A stretch of 64,000 nucleotides of DNA from Bacillota bacterium (lineage in GTDB: Bacteria; Bacillota; Clostridia; Christensenellales; SZUA-584), in contig JAEWTL010000085.1 in NCBI GenBank assembly GCA_023459495.1, positions 186,001 to 250,000 on the forward strand, written 5' to 3'. Below, in pieces: positions 23,866-33,549 of this stretch. The first letter of the stretch is position 1. Each line of letters opens with the position of its first letter. Under the pieces are notes generated by a model. That model was not told where the DNA came from and ran no database searches. It was given only the letters and a program-made list of their open reading frames with translations. The translations under genes and the position numbers were made by a program.

Positions 23866-26800
23866 ATGCGGATTGCGGATCACATCGCGCGGCTTGAGGA
23901 GTTCTCCGCGCTGACTGAAAACCTGCGGGCAGGGAAGCTTCCCTGCTCGATTTTTGGCGTGGCCGACAGCGTGAAGCCGTATCTGGCTTCCGCGCTGGCT
24001 TCGCATACCCGCAGGCCGGTGATCGTCGTGTGCGCTTCGGATGAGGAGGCGCGCAGCCATGCCGAAGCTGACAGCCCGGCGGCATATCTGCCACGCCGTC
24101 CATTACAGCTTCGGTCGTCGGTAGCGCGCAGCCGGGACCGCATGTTTGCGCGCATCGAGGCATTGTCCAAGCTGACCCGCGGCGGAGCAAAAGTGGTTTA
24201 CGCCGGGGAGGAAGCGCTGGCTGCGCGCCTGCCCGATCCCAAGGATTTTTCGGACAGCTTTATCACACTGCGCGAGGGCGACGTATTTCCGCCTGAAAAG
24301 CTGATGGAGAGGCTGGTGTCCGCGGGCTACGAGCGTACCATGACCGTGGAGGCCGCGGGGCAGGCCGCGCGGCGGGGTGAGGTGTTCGACGTATATTGCC
24401 CGGGAGCGCCCGCGCCTTTCCGAATCGACTTCTTTGACGATACGATTGAAAGCATCGCTGAGTTCGACCCCGGCACACAGCGCCGCAGCCGCAAGCGCAG
24501 GGCCGAGGTAACGCTGCCACCTGCCGTGGAGCTGGTGCTGGGCGAGGAAGCCGCCCGCCGCGGCACGGCATACTTTACCGCTGCTAAGCCGGAGAGCGAG
24601 GAGCTGCATCAGCGGTTTGTGAATTACGCGGACCAGATGGGCAAACGGCATTACTTCGAGGACATTGAGAGCTACGCCTACACCTGCTGCGGCGCGGACT
24701 TACTGGACTATCTGCCGGATGCCATCGTCATATTCGACGAGTACCGGCGCATCCGCGAGGCAGAGGATGAGCGCACAGAGGCGTTTGCCAAAACCCTGAA
24801 CGCATTGATCGAAGGCGGCGAGGCCGTGGAGGACCAGCGGGAGCTTTATCTGCCGCCGCTGAAGCAGCGCGCCAAAGGCCGCGATATATTGGAATTCTGC
24901 GTGATCAGCCGGTCGGCAGAGCTTTCCGCCAAAAGCGAGGTGGGCTTCAGAACGCGCGGGGCGCTCTCTTACAACCGGAAGATGGAACTCATGGCAGAGG
25001 ACGTGCGCGCGCGCGTGAAGAACGGCTGGCGCGTGTACCTGATGAGCGGCAGCGCCCAGCGCGCGGAAAAGCTCGCGCCGGTGCTGTCCGACCGCACGCT
25101 TTCCGTACCGTACATCGCGGACGGACGTGACCTGAACCGGGGAGAAGCGGGCGTCTACGCCGATAAGCTGAACTCCGGCTTTGAGCTGACTGAACAGAAA
25201 ACGTATTTCCTTGGCGAACACGAGATATACGGCTTCGCGAAGAAGCGCAAGAAGGTTTCCGCAGCGGCCCGCATGGACCTCTTTGTGGACTTAAAGCCGG
25301 GCGATCTCATCATCCACGACGTACACGGCAAGGGCCGCTTTGTGCGGTTGGTGCAGCGCGAGCTGGCGGGTGTGGTGCGTGATTACATGGAGCTGGAATA
25401 CCGCGACGGCGACAAGCTGTTTATCCCGACCGACCAGATCGACCGCGTGCAGAAGTATGTGGGCGGCGACAACGAACGCCTTTCCAAGCTGGGCGGCAAG
25501 GAGTGGAGCCAGACCAAAGCGCGCGTCAAGAGCGCGGTAAAGGAGCTCGCGGAGGACTTGATCGGCATCTACAGCGAACGCACGGCCAGCAAGGGCTTTG
25601 TATACAGCGAGGATACAGTGTGGCAGCGGCAGTTCGAGGAGGGCTTCCCTTACGAGGAGACCAGTGGACAGCTGCGCAGCATTGAAGAGATTAAGCAGGA
25701 CATGCGCAGCGACAAGGTGATGGATCGGCTGCTGCTGGGCGACGTGGGCTACGGCAAGACCGAGGTCGCCATGCGCGCCTGCTTTAAGGCCGTGATGGAG
25801 GGCTGCCAGTGCGCCGTACTGGTGCCCACTACGCTGCTGGCGCGGCAGCACTTCCACACGTTTCAGGAGCGCTTCGGCGATTTCGCGGTGCGCATCGCGC
25901 AGATGTCGCGCTTCGTATCCGCCACCGAGCAGCAGGCGGTGCTGAATGGCCTGCGCGACGGCACGGTGGACCTTGTAATCGGCACACACCGGCTGCTGTC
26001 CAAGGACGTGGTGTTCAAGGACTTGGGACTGCTGGTCATTGACGAGGAACAGCGCTTTGGCGTGGGCCACAAGGAGCGCATCAAGGACCTGAAGCGCACG
26101 GTGGACGTGCTGACGTTGTCCGCTACGCCCATACCGCGTACGCTGCAGATGTCGCTCACGGGCATCCGCGACATGAGCACCATCGATACGCCGCCTGAGG
26201 AGCGCCGCGCGCCGGAGAGCTACGTGATGGAGTATTCCGGCAAGCTCATTCGAGACGCGGTGATGAAGGAGATCGAGCGCGGCGGGCAGGTGTACTTCGT
26301 TTGCCGCCAGATCGGGCAGATCGACAAGCTGGCGGGCGATTTGCGCCACTGGGTGCCAGAGGCGCGCGTTACCGCGGCCCACGGACGCATGGGTGAGGAC
26401 GCGATGGAGCGCGTGATGGTTTCCTACCTCGCGGGCGAGTTCGACGTACTGCTATGCACCACCATCATCGAGTCGGGCATCGACATTCCTAACGCAAACA
26501 CGCTGATCGTGTACGAGGCGGACAAGTTCGGCCTTGCGCAGCTGTATCAGCTCAAGGGCCGCGTGGGGCGCTCCACCAAGAGCTCCTACGCATATCTGAC
26601 CTATCTGCCGGGCGTGCGCATGACGCCCGAGGGCGAAAAGAGGCTGCAGACCATCTCGGAGTTCACCGAACTCGGAGCGGGCTTCAAGATCGCCATGCGC
26701 GACCTCGAAATCCGAGGCGCGGGCAACATGCTGGGGCCGGAGCAGTCCGGGCAGATGGCTGCGGTGGGCTACGACATGTATTGCCGCCTGATGCGCGAGG

Positions 26801-27294
26801 CCGTGGCAGAGCTGCGTGGAAAGAGCGTACCGCGCACCGCGGACACCTCAGTGGAGATCCGCGTATCGGCACACATTCCGACGGAGTACATCAGCGACGA
26901 GATGCTGCGCATCGAGGCGTACAAGAAAATTGCGGCGATAGACGGCATGCAAGTAGCGAAACAGATACGCGAGGAACTGCACGATCGCTACGGCGATGCG
27001 CCCAAACCTGTGGAGAACCTCATTATGATTTCGCTTATCAAAGGTTTTGCGGCGCGCGCGGGGCTCGTTTCGGTAACGCGCAGCGGCAGGACATACACGC
27101 TCAAATACGGCCCGGAACTGGCACCGGACGTTGGAAGGCTGCTTGCCGTACTCGAAAAATACCGGGGAGTTGCGCAGCTTAAGGCAGCGGAACCGCCGTT
27201 CATCCTGCTTCGCCCGCCGGGCGGCGCGGTGGATGAATTGCTGAAATTCCTTGCGGACATCAGGCGTTGCATAATTGAAAAGCATCAAGTATAA
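23866..27294 (+). CDS. mfd: Transcription-repair coupling factor
   Basis: 1142 residues, starting 2 bases after pth. Mfd removes RNA polymerase stalled at lesions and recruits UvrA. In order: UvrB-like N-terminal module (about 1-330), RNA-polymerase-interacting domain with the Tudor-like LKPGDLIIHDVHGKGRF (about 470), superfamily 2 helicase core with Walker A GDVGYGKTE (about 625), DEEQRFGV (about 725), LSATPIPRTLQ, and C-terminal helicase motifs IIESGIDIPNANT and YQLKGRVGRS, then the TRCF C-terminal domain. Full length. glmU-pth-mfd is a common Firmicute order. Confidence 0.97.
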   Translation: MRIADHIARLEEFSALTENLRAGKLPCSIFGVADSVKPYLASALASHTRRPVIVVCASDEEARSHAEADSPAAYLPRRPLQLRSSVARSRDRMFARIEALSKLTRGGAKVVYAGEEALAARLPDPKDFSDSFITLREGDVFPPEKLMERLVSAGYERTMTVEAAGQAARRGEVFDVYCPGAPAPFRIDFFDDTIESIAEFDPGTQRRSRKRRAEVTLPPAVELVLGEEAARRGTAYFTAAKPESEELHQRFVNYADQMGKRHYFEDIESYAYTCCGADLLDYLPDAIVIFDEYRRIREAEDERTEAFAKTLNALIEGGEAVEDQRELYLPPLKQRAKGRDILEFCVISRSAELSAKSEVGFRTRGALSYNRKMELMAEDVRARVKNGWRVYLMSGSAQRAEKLAPVLSDRTLSVPYIADGRDLNRGEAGVYADKLNSGFELTEQKTYFLGEHEIYGFAKKRKKVSAAARMDLFVDLKPGDLIIHDVHGKGRFVRLVQRELAGVVRDYMELEYRDGDKLFIPTDQIDRVQKYVGGDNERLSKLGGKEWSQTKARVKSAVKELAEDLIGIYSERTASKGFVYSEDTVWQRQFEEGFPYEETSGQLRSIEEIKQDMRSDKVMDRLLLGDVGYGKTEVAMRACFKAVMEGCQCAVLVPTTLLARQHFHTFQERFGDFAVRIAQMSRFVSATEQQAVLNGLRDGTVDLVIGTHRLLSKDVVFKDLGLLVIDEEQRFGVGHKERIKDLKRTVDVLTLSATPIPRTLQMSLTGIRDMSTIDTPPEERRAPESYVMEYSGKLIRDAVMKEIERGGQVYFVCRQIGQIDKLAGDLRHWVPEARVTAAHGRMGEDAMERVMVSYLAGEFDVLLCTTIIESGIDIPNANTLIVYEADKFGLAQLYQLKGRVGRSTKSSYAYLTYLPGVRMTPEGEKRLQTISEFTELGAGFKIAMRDLEIRGAGNMLGPEQSGQMAAVGYDMYCRLMREAVAELRGKSVPRTADTSVEIRVSAHIPTEYISDEMLRIEAYKKIAAIDGMQVAKQIREELHDRYGDAPKPVENLIMISLIKGFAARAGLVSVTRSGRTYTLKYGPELAPDVGRLLAVLEKYRGVAQLKAAEPPFILLRPPGGAVDELLKFLADIRRCIIEKHQV

Positions 27295-27344
27295 TAGGAC
27301 GGATAGAGCCAAAGATAAGGGGCTGTTGGGAGGAATTACGACCG

Positions 27345-28805
27345 ATGAGAAAGTTGAAATTCGTTGCGCTGGCGCTGGTATGCGTGATGCTGTTTTCCGG
27401 CTGCTCGCTGGTGAGCATTGATTCGGACAGGGTCGGCCAGCAGGTAATCGCCGAGGTCAATGGCGAGAAGATCTATAAAAACCAGGTCAACGAAAGCGAT
27501 ATTCAGTACTACGTCCAGATGATGCTGTATTACAATTACGGCACGTCTGCGGACCAGATGGACGCGGATCAATTGGAACAGATGTATCAGCAGCAGCGCG
27601 AATCCGCCCTGCAGAGTCTGGTGCTCAATAAAATTTTGGTGCAGAAAGCAAAGGAACTTGGCGTAACACTGACCGATGAAGAACTTGCGGAAAACCGTGA
27701 ACAGGCTGAAAACTATTTCAAAAGCCAGAAGGACAGCATCATTGAAGAAGTAATTGCGACGCCGACCCCGGATCCGACGGAGACTCCGGAGGCGACGCCC
27801 ACGCCGACTGCCACACCGGAGGCGACGCCCACGGCAACGCCGTCTGAGACAACATCTGAGTCACCGTCTGGAACGCCGGAAGATACGGAGTCCGCATCTG
27901 CGGAGGCCACGCCGACGGCAACACCGACCGCCACGCCGGAGCCCACACCCACGGCTACGCCGGAGCCCACGCCTGAACCGTCGCTCAACGCGGCGCAGCA
28001 GGCTGAGGTGGATGAGCAGTATCAGGATTTCATCGATAACTTCGGTTATACCGTGGATGAATATTACGATTATCTCAACGAACAGGACCTCATCACCAAG
28101 ATGAAGGATTGGATCAGCGATCAGGCGACAGTGACCGACGAAGACGCGCGTGCGTGGTATGACTCCATGGTCGAGCAGCAGACAGCCGCCACTGAGGAGG
28201 ATGTCTCGGTCTTCGAGGACTATGTGGGCAGCAACAACATCATCACCTACGTACCGGAAAAAACCGTAGCGGTTAAGCAGGTGTTCTTCAAGTTCACGGA
28301 TCAGGACCTCGTGGAAGAAGCGCAGGCGCTATATGACAATGATCAGAAGGAGCTTGCGTTTAAGCTGCTCCAGCCGCAGATCGACGAGCTGATGCCCAAG
28401 GCGCAGGAAGCTTACGACAGGCTGATGGCTGGTGAGAGCATCGACGACCTCATCACAGAGATGGGCGAGGATCCCGGCATGACTGCTGACCCTGCAATGA
28501 CTTACGGCTATCTGGTGAGCGAGTCCACCACGACCTATGTGCAGGAGTTCTGCGATGCCGCAATGCAACTCTTCGATGTAGGCGCTGTTTCTCAGCCGAC
28601 CGTATCGTACATGGGCATTCATGTGCTGCAGAGCATCAACGTGTACAACGAAGGCGCTGTGCCTTTCGAGCAGCTGATTGATAAGATCAAGACTGCGCTG
28701 CTGCCCGATGCGCAGGACGCAAAGTACACTGAGCTCACGGACCTGTGGATCAGCGAAGCGGACATCACCTACTATTACGACCGCCTGAACAGCAATAACG
28801 GCTGA
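27345..28805 (+). CDS. Foldase-type lipoprotein (SurA N-terminal and PPIC-like domains) with Thr-Pro linker
   Basis: 486 residues, GGGAGG upstream. Lipobox FSGC (Cys20). Residues about 30-130 form a SurA_N-like helical chaperone domain (VNGEKIYKNQVNESD, LQSLVLNKILVQKAKELG). A PPIC-type segment follows at about 310-440 (VKQVFFKF, EEAQALYDNDQKELAFKLLQ, YLVSESTTTYVQEF), which is degenerate, so isomerase activity is doubtful. Between them lies a low-complexity linker of about 75 residues (137-210) built from ATPTPT/EPTPT repeats. Probably a PrsA-like extracellular folding factor; last gene of the glmU-mfd group. Confidence 0.85.
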   Translation: MRKLKFVALALVCVMLFSGCSLVSIDSDRVGQQVIAEVNGEKIYKNQVNESDIQYYVQMMLYYNYGTSADQMDADQLEQMYQQQRESALQSLVLNKILVQKAKELGVTLTDEELAENREQAENYFKSQKDSIIEEVIATPTPDPTETPEATPTPTATPEATPTATPSETTSESPSGTPEDTESASAEATPTATPTATPEPTPTATPEPTPEPSLNAAQQAEVDEQYQDFIDNFGYTVDEYYDYLNEQDLITKMKDWISDQATVTDEDARAWYDSMVEQQTAATEEDVSVFEDYVGSNNIITYVPEKTVAVKQVFFKFTDQDLVEEAQALYDNDQKELAFKLLQPQIDELMPKAQEAYDRLMAGESIDDLITEMGEDPGMTADPAMTYGYLVSESTTTYVQEFCDAAMQLFDVGAVSQPTVSYMGIHVLQSINVYNEGAVPFEQLIDKIKTALLPDAQDAKYTELTDLWISEADITYYYDRLNSNNG

Positions 28806-28834
28806 CGGCGGCTGGCTGAACGAGATATTTTACG

Positions 28835-28861
28835 GGGCGGTCCATCAGTGGCCGCCCATTT
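28835..28861 (+). terminator. Possible terminator after the foldase gene
   Basis: GGGCGG plus CCA paired with TGG plus CCGCCC (9 bp, one bulged T), loop TCAG, then ATTTA; the T run is weak. Confidence 0.45.
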
Positions 28862-28910
28862 ATATTACACAGCCCGAATAAAGCTGCCTGAGCAGCAGAG
28901 GAGGATGCAA

Positions 28911-29381
28911 ATGCACAGACCGGAAAGACGCATGACGGATGAGGACACGAGGGCACTGCTGAAGGCGGAAACATACGGAGTACTTTCCGTCGCGGGAGAA
29001 GGCGGCGAGCCGTACGGAGTGCCGCTGAACTATGTATATTCACAGGACGAGGAAGCGCTGTTTTTCCATTGTGCGCCTGTAGGGCAAAAGATGGACTGTA
29101 TCCTGCGTGAACCGCGCGTCTGCTTCACGGTGGTAGGCCGCGCGGATATCGATCACAAGCGACTGACAACCCTGTACTCCAGCGTAATTGCGCAGGGGCG
29201 CGCGTCGGTTATCACCAGCGAAAACGAGAAGCGTCTGCGGCTGCGCCAGCTATGCGATGTCCTGACGCCCGGAGAAGAGCGGGTAGACAAGGTGATCGAG
29301 GCGTATCTGCCAAAGGTTGCGATGATCCGGGTGGACATTACGCAAATCAGCGGGAAAGCGAATCGCGGAGACGGCGAATGA
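28911..29381 (+). CDS. Pyridoxamine 5'-phosphate oxidase-family (split-barrel flavin-binding) protein
   Basis: 156 residues from ATG 28911, six bases after GAGGAGG; ATG 28905 is too close to that SD. Residues about 5-120 match the NimA/PNPOx-like split barrel: RMTDEDTRALLKAETYGVLSVAGEGG, YGVPLNYVYSQDEEALFFHCAPVGQKMDCI and VCFTVVG. Such proteins bind FMN, F420 or haem; some NimA relatives reduce nitroimidazoles. Cofactor and substrate unknown. Overlaps gpsA by four bases (ATGA). Confidence 0.87.
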   Translation: MHRPERRMTDEDTRALLKAETYGVLSVAGEGGEPYGVPLNYVYSQDEEALFFHCAPVGQKMDCILREPRVCFTVVGRADIDHKRLTTLYSSVIAQGRASVITSENEKRLRLRQLCDVLTPGEERVDKVIEAYLPKVAMIRVDITQISGKANRGDGE

Positions 29382-30337
29382 AAGTATCGGTACTGGGTTG
29401 CGGCCGCTGGGGAAGCTTCATCGCATGGTATCTGAACCGCTGTGGATTTGATACGGCGCTGTGGGGCCGTGAAGCCTCGCTTCGCTTAAAACAGCTGCAG
29501 GAGATTCGCGCCAACGAATACCTTGAAATGCCGGAGGGTGTGACGCTCACGGACGACCTGCGCTTTGTTGCGACACGCGCAAAGATCATCGTGGTCGCAG
29601 TGGACGCGCAGGGGCTGCGCGGTCTGTTGGGGCGGCTGGCAGAGTGCGATATCGCGGGCAAACCGGTGGTGCTGTGCATCAAGGGATTGGAGCAAAAGAC
29701 AGGCAAGCGACTTAGCGTGGTGGCGGCAGAGACGATCGGCGACGCCTCACGCATTGCGGTATGGCTTGGGCCGGGGCATGTGCAGGATTTCACGGCGGGC
29801 ATCCCGGGCTGTATGGTGATCGACTCGCAGAACCCCAAGCTCGTCAAATCATTATGTGATAAATTTTCTTCAAGGCTCATCCGCTTTTACTACGGCACGG
29901 ACCTCATCGGCAACGAGATTGGCGCGGCGTCCAAAAACGTGGTGGGAATCGCGGCGGGCATGCTGGACGGACTTAACATGTCCAGCCTGAAAGGCGCGCT
30001 GATGGCGCGCGGCACGCGCGAGGTGGCGCGGCTGATTGCGGCGGAAGGCGGCGACGAGCGCTCAGTATACGGCCTGTGCCATCTGGGTGATTACGAGGCC
30101 ACACTGTTTTCGCCCCACAGTCACAATCGGCAGTACGGAGAGCTCTTTATCCAGGGCAAAACGCTGGACAAGCTGGCTGAAGGCGTCTACACGACACATG
30201 CGCTTACCGCGCTGTCCAAAAAGCTGGGTGTGGATATGCCCATTGTGCATGCGGTACACGATATGCTGTTTGATGGCCGCACACCGTCAGAATGCTTCGA
30301 CCGGTTGTTTATGCGCAGCCGGAAGCATGAGTTTTAA
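29378..30337 (+). CDS. gpsA: NAD(P)-dependent glycerol-3-phosphate dehydrogenase
   Basis: 319 residues from ATG 29378. Makes sn-glycerol-3-phosphate from dihydroxyacetone phosphate for phospholipids. Rossmann loop VLGCGRWGSF (6-15), KGLEQKTGKRL, WLGPGHVQDFTAG (substrate loop), and the catalytic Lys region GNEIGAASKNVVGIAAGMLDGL. A slightly divergent GpsA but with all family blocks. A glycerol-1-phosphate dehydrogenase homologue lies 2 kb away, so the cell may make both glycerol-phosphate enantiomers. Its end overlaps the convergent PAS-GAF gene by four bases. Confidence 0.9.
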   Translation: MKVSVLGCGRWGSFIAWYLNRCGFDTALWGREASLRLKQLQEIRANEYLEMPEGVTLTDDLRFVATRAKIIVVAVDAQGLRGLLGRLAECDIAGKPVVLCIKGLEQKTGKRLSVVAAETIGDASRIAVWLGPGHVQDFTAGIPGCMVIDSQNPKLVKSLCDKFSSRLIRFYYGTDLIGNEIGAASKNVVGIAAGMLDGLNMSSLKGALMARGTREVARLIAAEGGDERSVYGLCHLGDYEATLFSPHSHNRQYGELFIQGKTLDKLAEGVYTTHALTALSKKLGVDMPIVHAVHDMLFDGRTPSECFDRLFMRSRKHEF

Positions 30338-31989
30338 AGCTGAAGGCCCACATTCTCCGATCCGCAGGCTGCGCACCCGGCTTTAAGCTGGCACGCGTCG
30401 AGGAAGATGTTGAAAAATCCGCCTGCAGAGCTGATATCCATGTTGTGCCAGCACTTGACGCCTATCATTTTATAGAAAGCGATCGCGCCAGCGATACCGT
30501 CTTCCCGGCATGCGGGAACGACGAGCAGGGATCGCAGCCCTTCCTCCCTTCCGGCCTGAAGAATATCAGTCAGTGGATTTGCTTCCGTTATGTCGTCAAT
30601 GGCGACCGGTACGCGCAGCGTATCCAGAGCGTTTTGGAGCGCGGCGTCCAGCTCACCATGGTCATATCCGAAACGATAGGGCAGACCCTCCTCCCGCCAC
30701 GAGAAATAGGCAGTATCCTCTTCGGAATTGCGCACGAGAACACGGATACCATCCGCGTCCAGCAGCCGTCCGATATCCCGCAGTACGCGGGGCACACATT
30801 CGGCAAAACGGCCCGTGCCTGCGCGCAGAAAATCCTGTGCCGCCCCGGCCAGAGTTTCCTTCTGTGCAAGCAGTTCCTGCAGCGACTCATCATATTCGGT
30901 CAGCACCTGCAGGTTTTCCCGCAGGCCGCTTTCCAGATGCAGGCGCTGATAAGCGCTCATGATCACATCCGCTGCCGTTTTGACAAGGCTGATCTCCGCG
31001 GTCGTCCAAACACGTGGTTTTTCCATCTGTACAAGACAGAGCAAGCCAAATTCCTGTGATTCACGGCGGATGGGCATAGCCAGCAGCGCGCGGATATTCA
31101 TTGCCTGCAGGTTTTCTGCGCCGGAGAATCCTTTTGCGGTGTGGGTATCGTTGATGGTCAACAGCCGGGTGAGATGGGCCATGCCAAAGCCGTTTGCCTG
31201 CATGGCATGCATCTGGTTGGGCGAGGCGTACAGCGGGCGGTCGACGCGGGACCAGTACGCCTTATGAACAAAAAGTCTGCCGGAGCGTTTCTGAAATATG
31301 AAGTTCTGGTCTGTACCAAGTACATTGCCAAGCTCGCTGCATAAGCCGTACAGGCAGCCATCGAAGCCCGCACTGCCCGCATCCATCAGTTCGCGCAACG
31401 CACGGGTAATGATCGATTCGAATTTGAGCTGCGTGCTGAGCATTCGGCTTTGCCGCTCCAGCTGTTCGCTCTCGGCTTTGAGCCGCCTTTGTTCACGGAC
31501 ATACTCGGTTACGTCGATACCGGAGCAGATGAGCCTTGTCACCCTGCCCTGATTGATCTGTGATACGATGCGAGTGGAGAGCATACGCCCGCCGATCAGG
31601 TCATGAACGAATTCCATCTCATGCGGGCACCGTATACATTCGATGAACCTCTTTTGGATCTTTCTTGCAGCTTTAGCTGAATAGATTTCATTCAGCTTTT
31701 TGCCGAACGCCTCATCGGTGAGACCACACATCTTTAAGTATTGGGGGTTCGCGTACCGTAACGCAAAGCCACCCTCCGGGCACACATCCCAGATGGAACA
31801 GGTGTTTTTCGAATAGCTGCTGACTGCGCTGAAAATGGATGCTGGAATGTCCTGGTCATCCTTAGTGTTAAATTCGTCTGGCTGTCCGGATGATTCATTT
31901 AAATACGTGCTGTAAACAGACTGCTGTTCCGCGGCTTTCATAAAAAGCTGCTGCGGCGGAATCGCGTCGTTGCTGATTTGCCTCCGCAT
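30334..31989 (-). CDS. PAS-GAF-GAF sensory protein without an obvious output domain
   Basis: 551 residues, no membrane segment. Residues about 55-165 are a PAS domain (ALRYANPQYLKMCGLTDEAFG, SGIDVTEYVREQ), then a coiled coil (about 165-195). A first GAF is at about 195-350 (LLAMPIRRESQEFGLLCLVQ), a second coiled stretch follows, and a second GAF at about 385-530 (SLLVVPACREDGIAGAIAFY). It ends in a Cys-containing tail (CQLKAGCAACGSENVGLQL) with no kinase, GGDEF, EAL, phosphatase or HTH domain. It may act by protein contact or be a truncated two-component or diguanylate cyclase sensor. Ligand unknown. Confidence 0.75.
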   Translation of the reverse strand: MRRQISNDAIPPQQLFMKAAEQQSVYSTYLNESSGQPDEFNTKDDQDIPASIFSAVSSYSKNTCSIWDVCPEGGFALRYANPQYLKMCGLTDEAFGKKLNEIYSAKAARKIQKRFIECIRCPHEMEFVHDLIGGRMLSTRIVSQINQGRVTRLICSGIDVTEYVREQRRLKAESEQLERQSRMLSTQLKFESIITRALRELMDAGSAGFDGCLYGLCSELGNVLGTDQNFIFQKRSGRLFVHKAYWSRVDRPLYASPNQMHAMQANGFGMAHLTRLLTINDTHTAKGFSGAENLQAMNIRALLAMPIRRESQEFGLLCLVQMEKPRVWTTAEISLVKTAADVIMSAYQRLHLESGLRENLQVLTEYDESLQELLAQKETLAGAAQDFLRAGTGRFAECVPRVLRDIGRLLDADGIRVLVRNSEEDTAYFSWREEGLPYRFGYDHGELDAALQNALDTLRVPVAIDDITEANPLTDILQAGREEGLRSLLVVPACREDGIAGAIAFYKMIGVKCWHNMDISSAGGFFNIFLDACQLKAGCAACGSENVGLQL

Positions 31990-32116
31990 TTAATCCCCCC
32001 GCCACCCCATTCGAAAACGATGGTTGACACTTCTGACTTCATTATACAACAAATTAGACTATTTACATGAATTCGACAAAACAAGACAAAAAACTATCCG
32101 ACACGCAGGGATGCCT

Positions 32117-32145
32117 TTGACATTGGAGTGCGGAATCAGTATGAT
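32117..32145 (+). promoter_or_regulatory. Strong promoter for the glycerol-1-phosphate dehydrogenase-like gene
   Basis: TTGACA, 17 bases, TATGAT. Transcription would start near 32152, which rules out the GTG at 32128 as the start codon. Confidence 0.8.
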
Positions 32146-32193
32146 GGTTACGGAATTTTGATGCCGGCGCTGCCGGCGGAAAGGACAACGGAC

Positions 32194-33549
32194 TTGAATA
32201 TCGAACGCAAAAACGGAAAGCTGACACTTTTGGATCTGCAATGCGGCTGCGAATACAATCACGTGATGCCCCAGATGGACATTTATATACAGGAAGGTCT
32301 GATTAACGACGTTGCGGAATGTGTGGCAGCGGCGGATATCGGCAGGCGCGGGCTGATCGTTTGCGACGCCAACACGTACAAGGTGGCGGCATCCACCGTA
32401 CAGGAACACCTTGCCGAAGCGGGTTTTGACATCTCACTCTGCATGCTGCCCGGCGAACATGTGGAACCCACCGAGGAGATGGTGGAGCTGATCCGCAGCC
32501 GGTCGGACAAAGCGGAGTTTTTGCTTTCAGTCGGTTCGGGCGTCGTTACCGACCTGACGCGCCGGAGCGCTTCGCTGATGGAAAAGCCTTTTGCCGTATT
32601 TGGCACTGCGCCGTCCATGGACGGCTATACGTCGATCACCTCGTCCATGATGATCGGCGGCACCAAGATATCCAAATACGGACATGCTGCACGACTGCTG
32701 ATGTTTGACCCGGTGGTGCTGGCTACCGCACCGCTCGCCATGCAGGCGGCAGGTGTGGGCGACGTCATGGCCAAATACAACGCGCTGGTGGACTGGAAGC
32801 TCGGGCACGCGGTATCGGGTGAAGTGTTCTGCCCGCTGTGTGAGGAACTGCTGCTCACGGCACTGGACCGGTGCGCCTCCAACGTGGACGAGATTTCCCA
32901 GCGCACGCCACAGGGAGCAGACGCGCTGATCGAATCGCTGATATTCGCGGGGCTGACGGTGCTTATCGTGGGCAACACCCGGCCCGTGGCTTCGGGCGAA
33001 CATAACATGGCCCATTACTGGGACATGGCTCAGCTTGCCTGGGGCGGAAACTGCCCATCGCATGGCGTAAGCGTGGGCATGGGCCTCATCTATTCGCTGC
33101 TGATGCACGATTACCTGCGCGCTGCCGATCTGACCAGGGTCGACCTTGCCGCGGTGGAAGCAAACCGCATGACGCGCGAGCAGCGGCAACAGTGGTTCCT
33201 GGACATCTATCCTGCAGGCGTGGGCGAGGATGTCCTGAAAGCCAACGAGGACTGGTATCTGGAATGGCCGGAGCATAAGCGCCGTATCGAAGCGTTGCAG
33301 GCGTACCACGAACAGTACAAAAAGGACTGCGCGATACTGCCGGATTACAAGGAAGTTGGTCGGATATTGGCGCGGTTTGGCGTACCGACAAGCGCGAAAA
33401 AAGCGGGCATCGACAAAGCCCGCCTCGAAAAAGCGCTGATGTGCGCGGGGGATTTCCGTAAGCGCTACAGCATTGCGGAAGCACTGCGCGAGCTGGATTT
33501 GCTGCGCGGCTGCGTGGACAAGATCCTTCAGATGGAGGATGAGCTTTAA
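32194..33549 (+). CDS. egsA: sn-glycerol-1-phosphate dehydrogenase-like protein (AraM/EgsA family)
   Basis: 451 residues from TTG 32194, eight bases after GGAAAGGA. ATG 32161 would leave a 9-base leader without an SD, and GTG 32128 lies inside the promoter. Family of iron/zinc alcohol dehydrogenase-fold enzymes that reduce dihydroxyacetone phosphate to glycerol 1-phosphate. Motifs: SVGSGVVTDLTRRSA (NAD loop), APSMDGYTSITSSM, and metal ligands in ASGEHNMAHYWDM and SHGVSVGMG plus the Asp in the central domain. In B. subtilis AraM/EgsA feeds heptaprenylglyceryl phosphate lipids. No partner synthase was seen nearby. Confidence 0.87.
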   Translation: MNIERKNGKLTLLDLQCGCEYNHVMPQMDIYIQEGLINDVAECVAAADIGRRGLIVCDANTYKVAASTVQEHLAEAGFDISLCMLPGEHVEPTEEMVELIRSRSDKAEFLLSVGSGVVTDLTRRSASLMEKPFAVFGTAPSMDGYTSITSSMMIGGTKISKYGHAARLLMFDPVVLATAPLAMQAAGVGDVMAKYNALVDWKLGHAVSGEVFCPLCEELLLTALDRCASNVDEISQRTPQGADALIESLIFAGLTVLIVGNTRPVASGEHNMAHYWDMAQLAWGGNCPSHGVSVGMGLIYSLLMHDYLRAADLTRVDLAAVEANRMTREQRQQWFLDIYPAGVGEDVLKANEDWYLEWPEHKRRIEALQAYHEQYKKDCAILPDYKEVGRILARFGVPTSAKKAGIDKARLEKALMCAGDFRKRYSIAEALRELDLLRGCVDKILQMEDEL

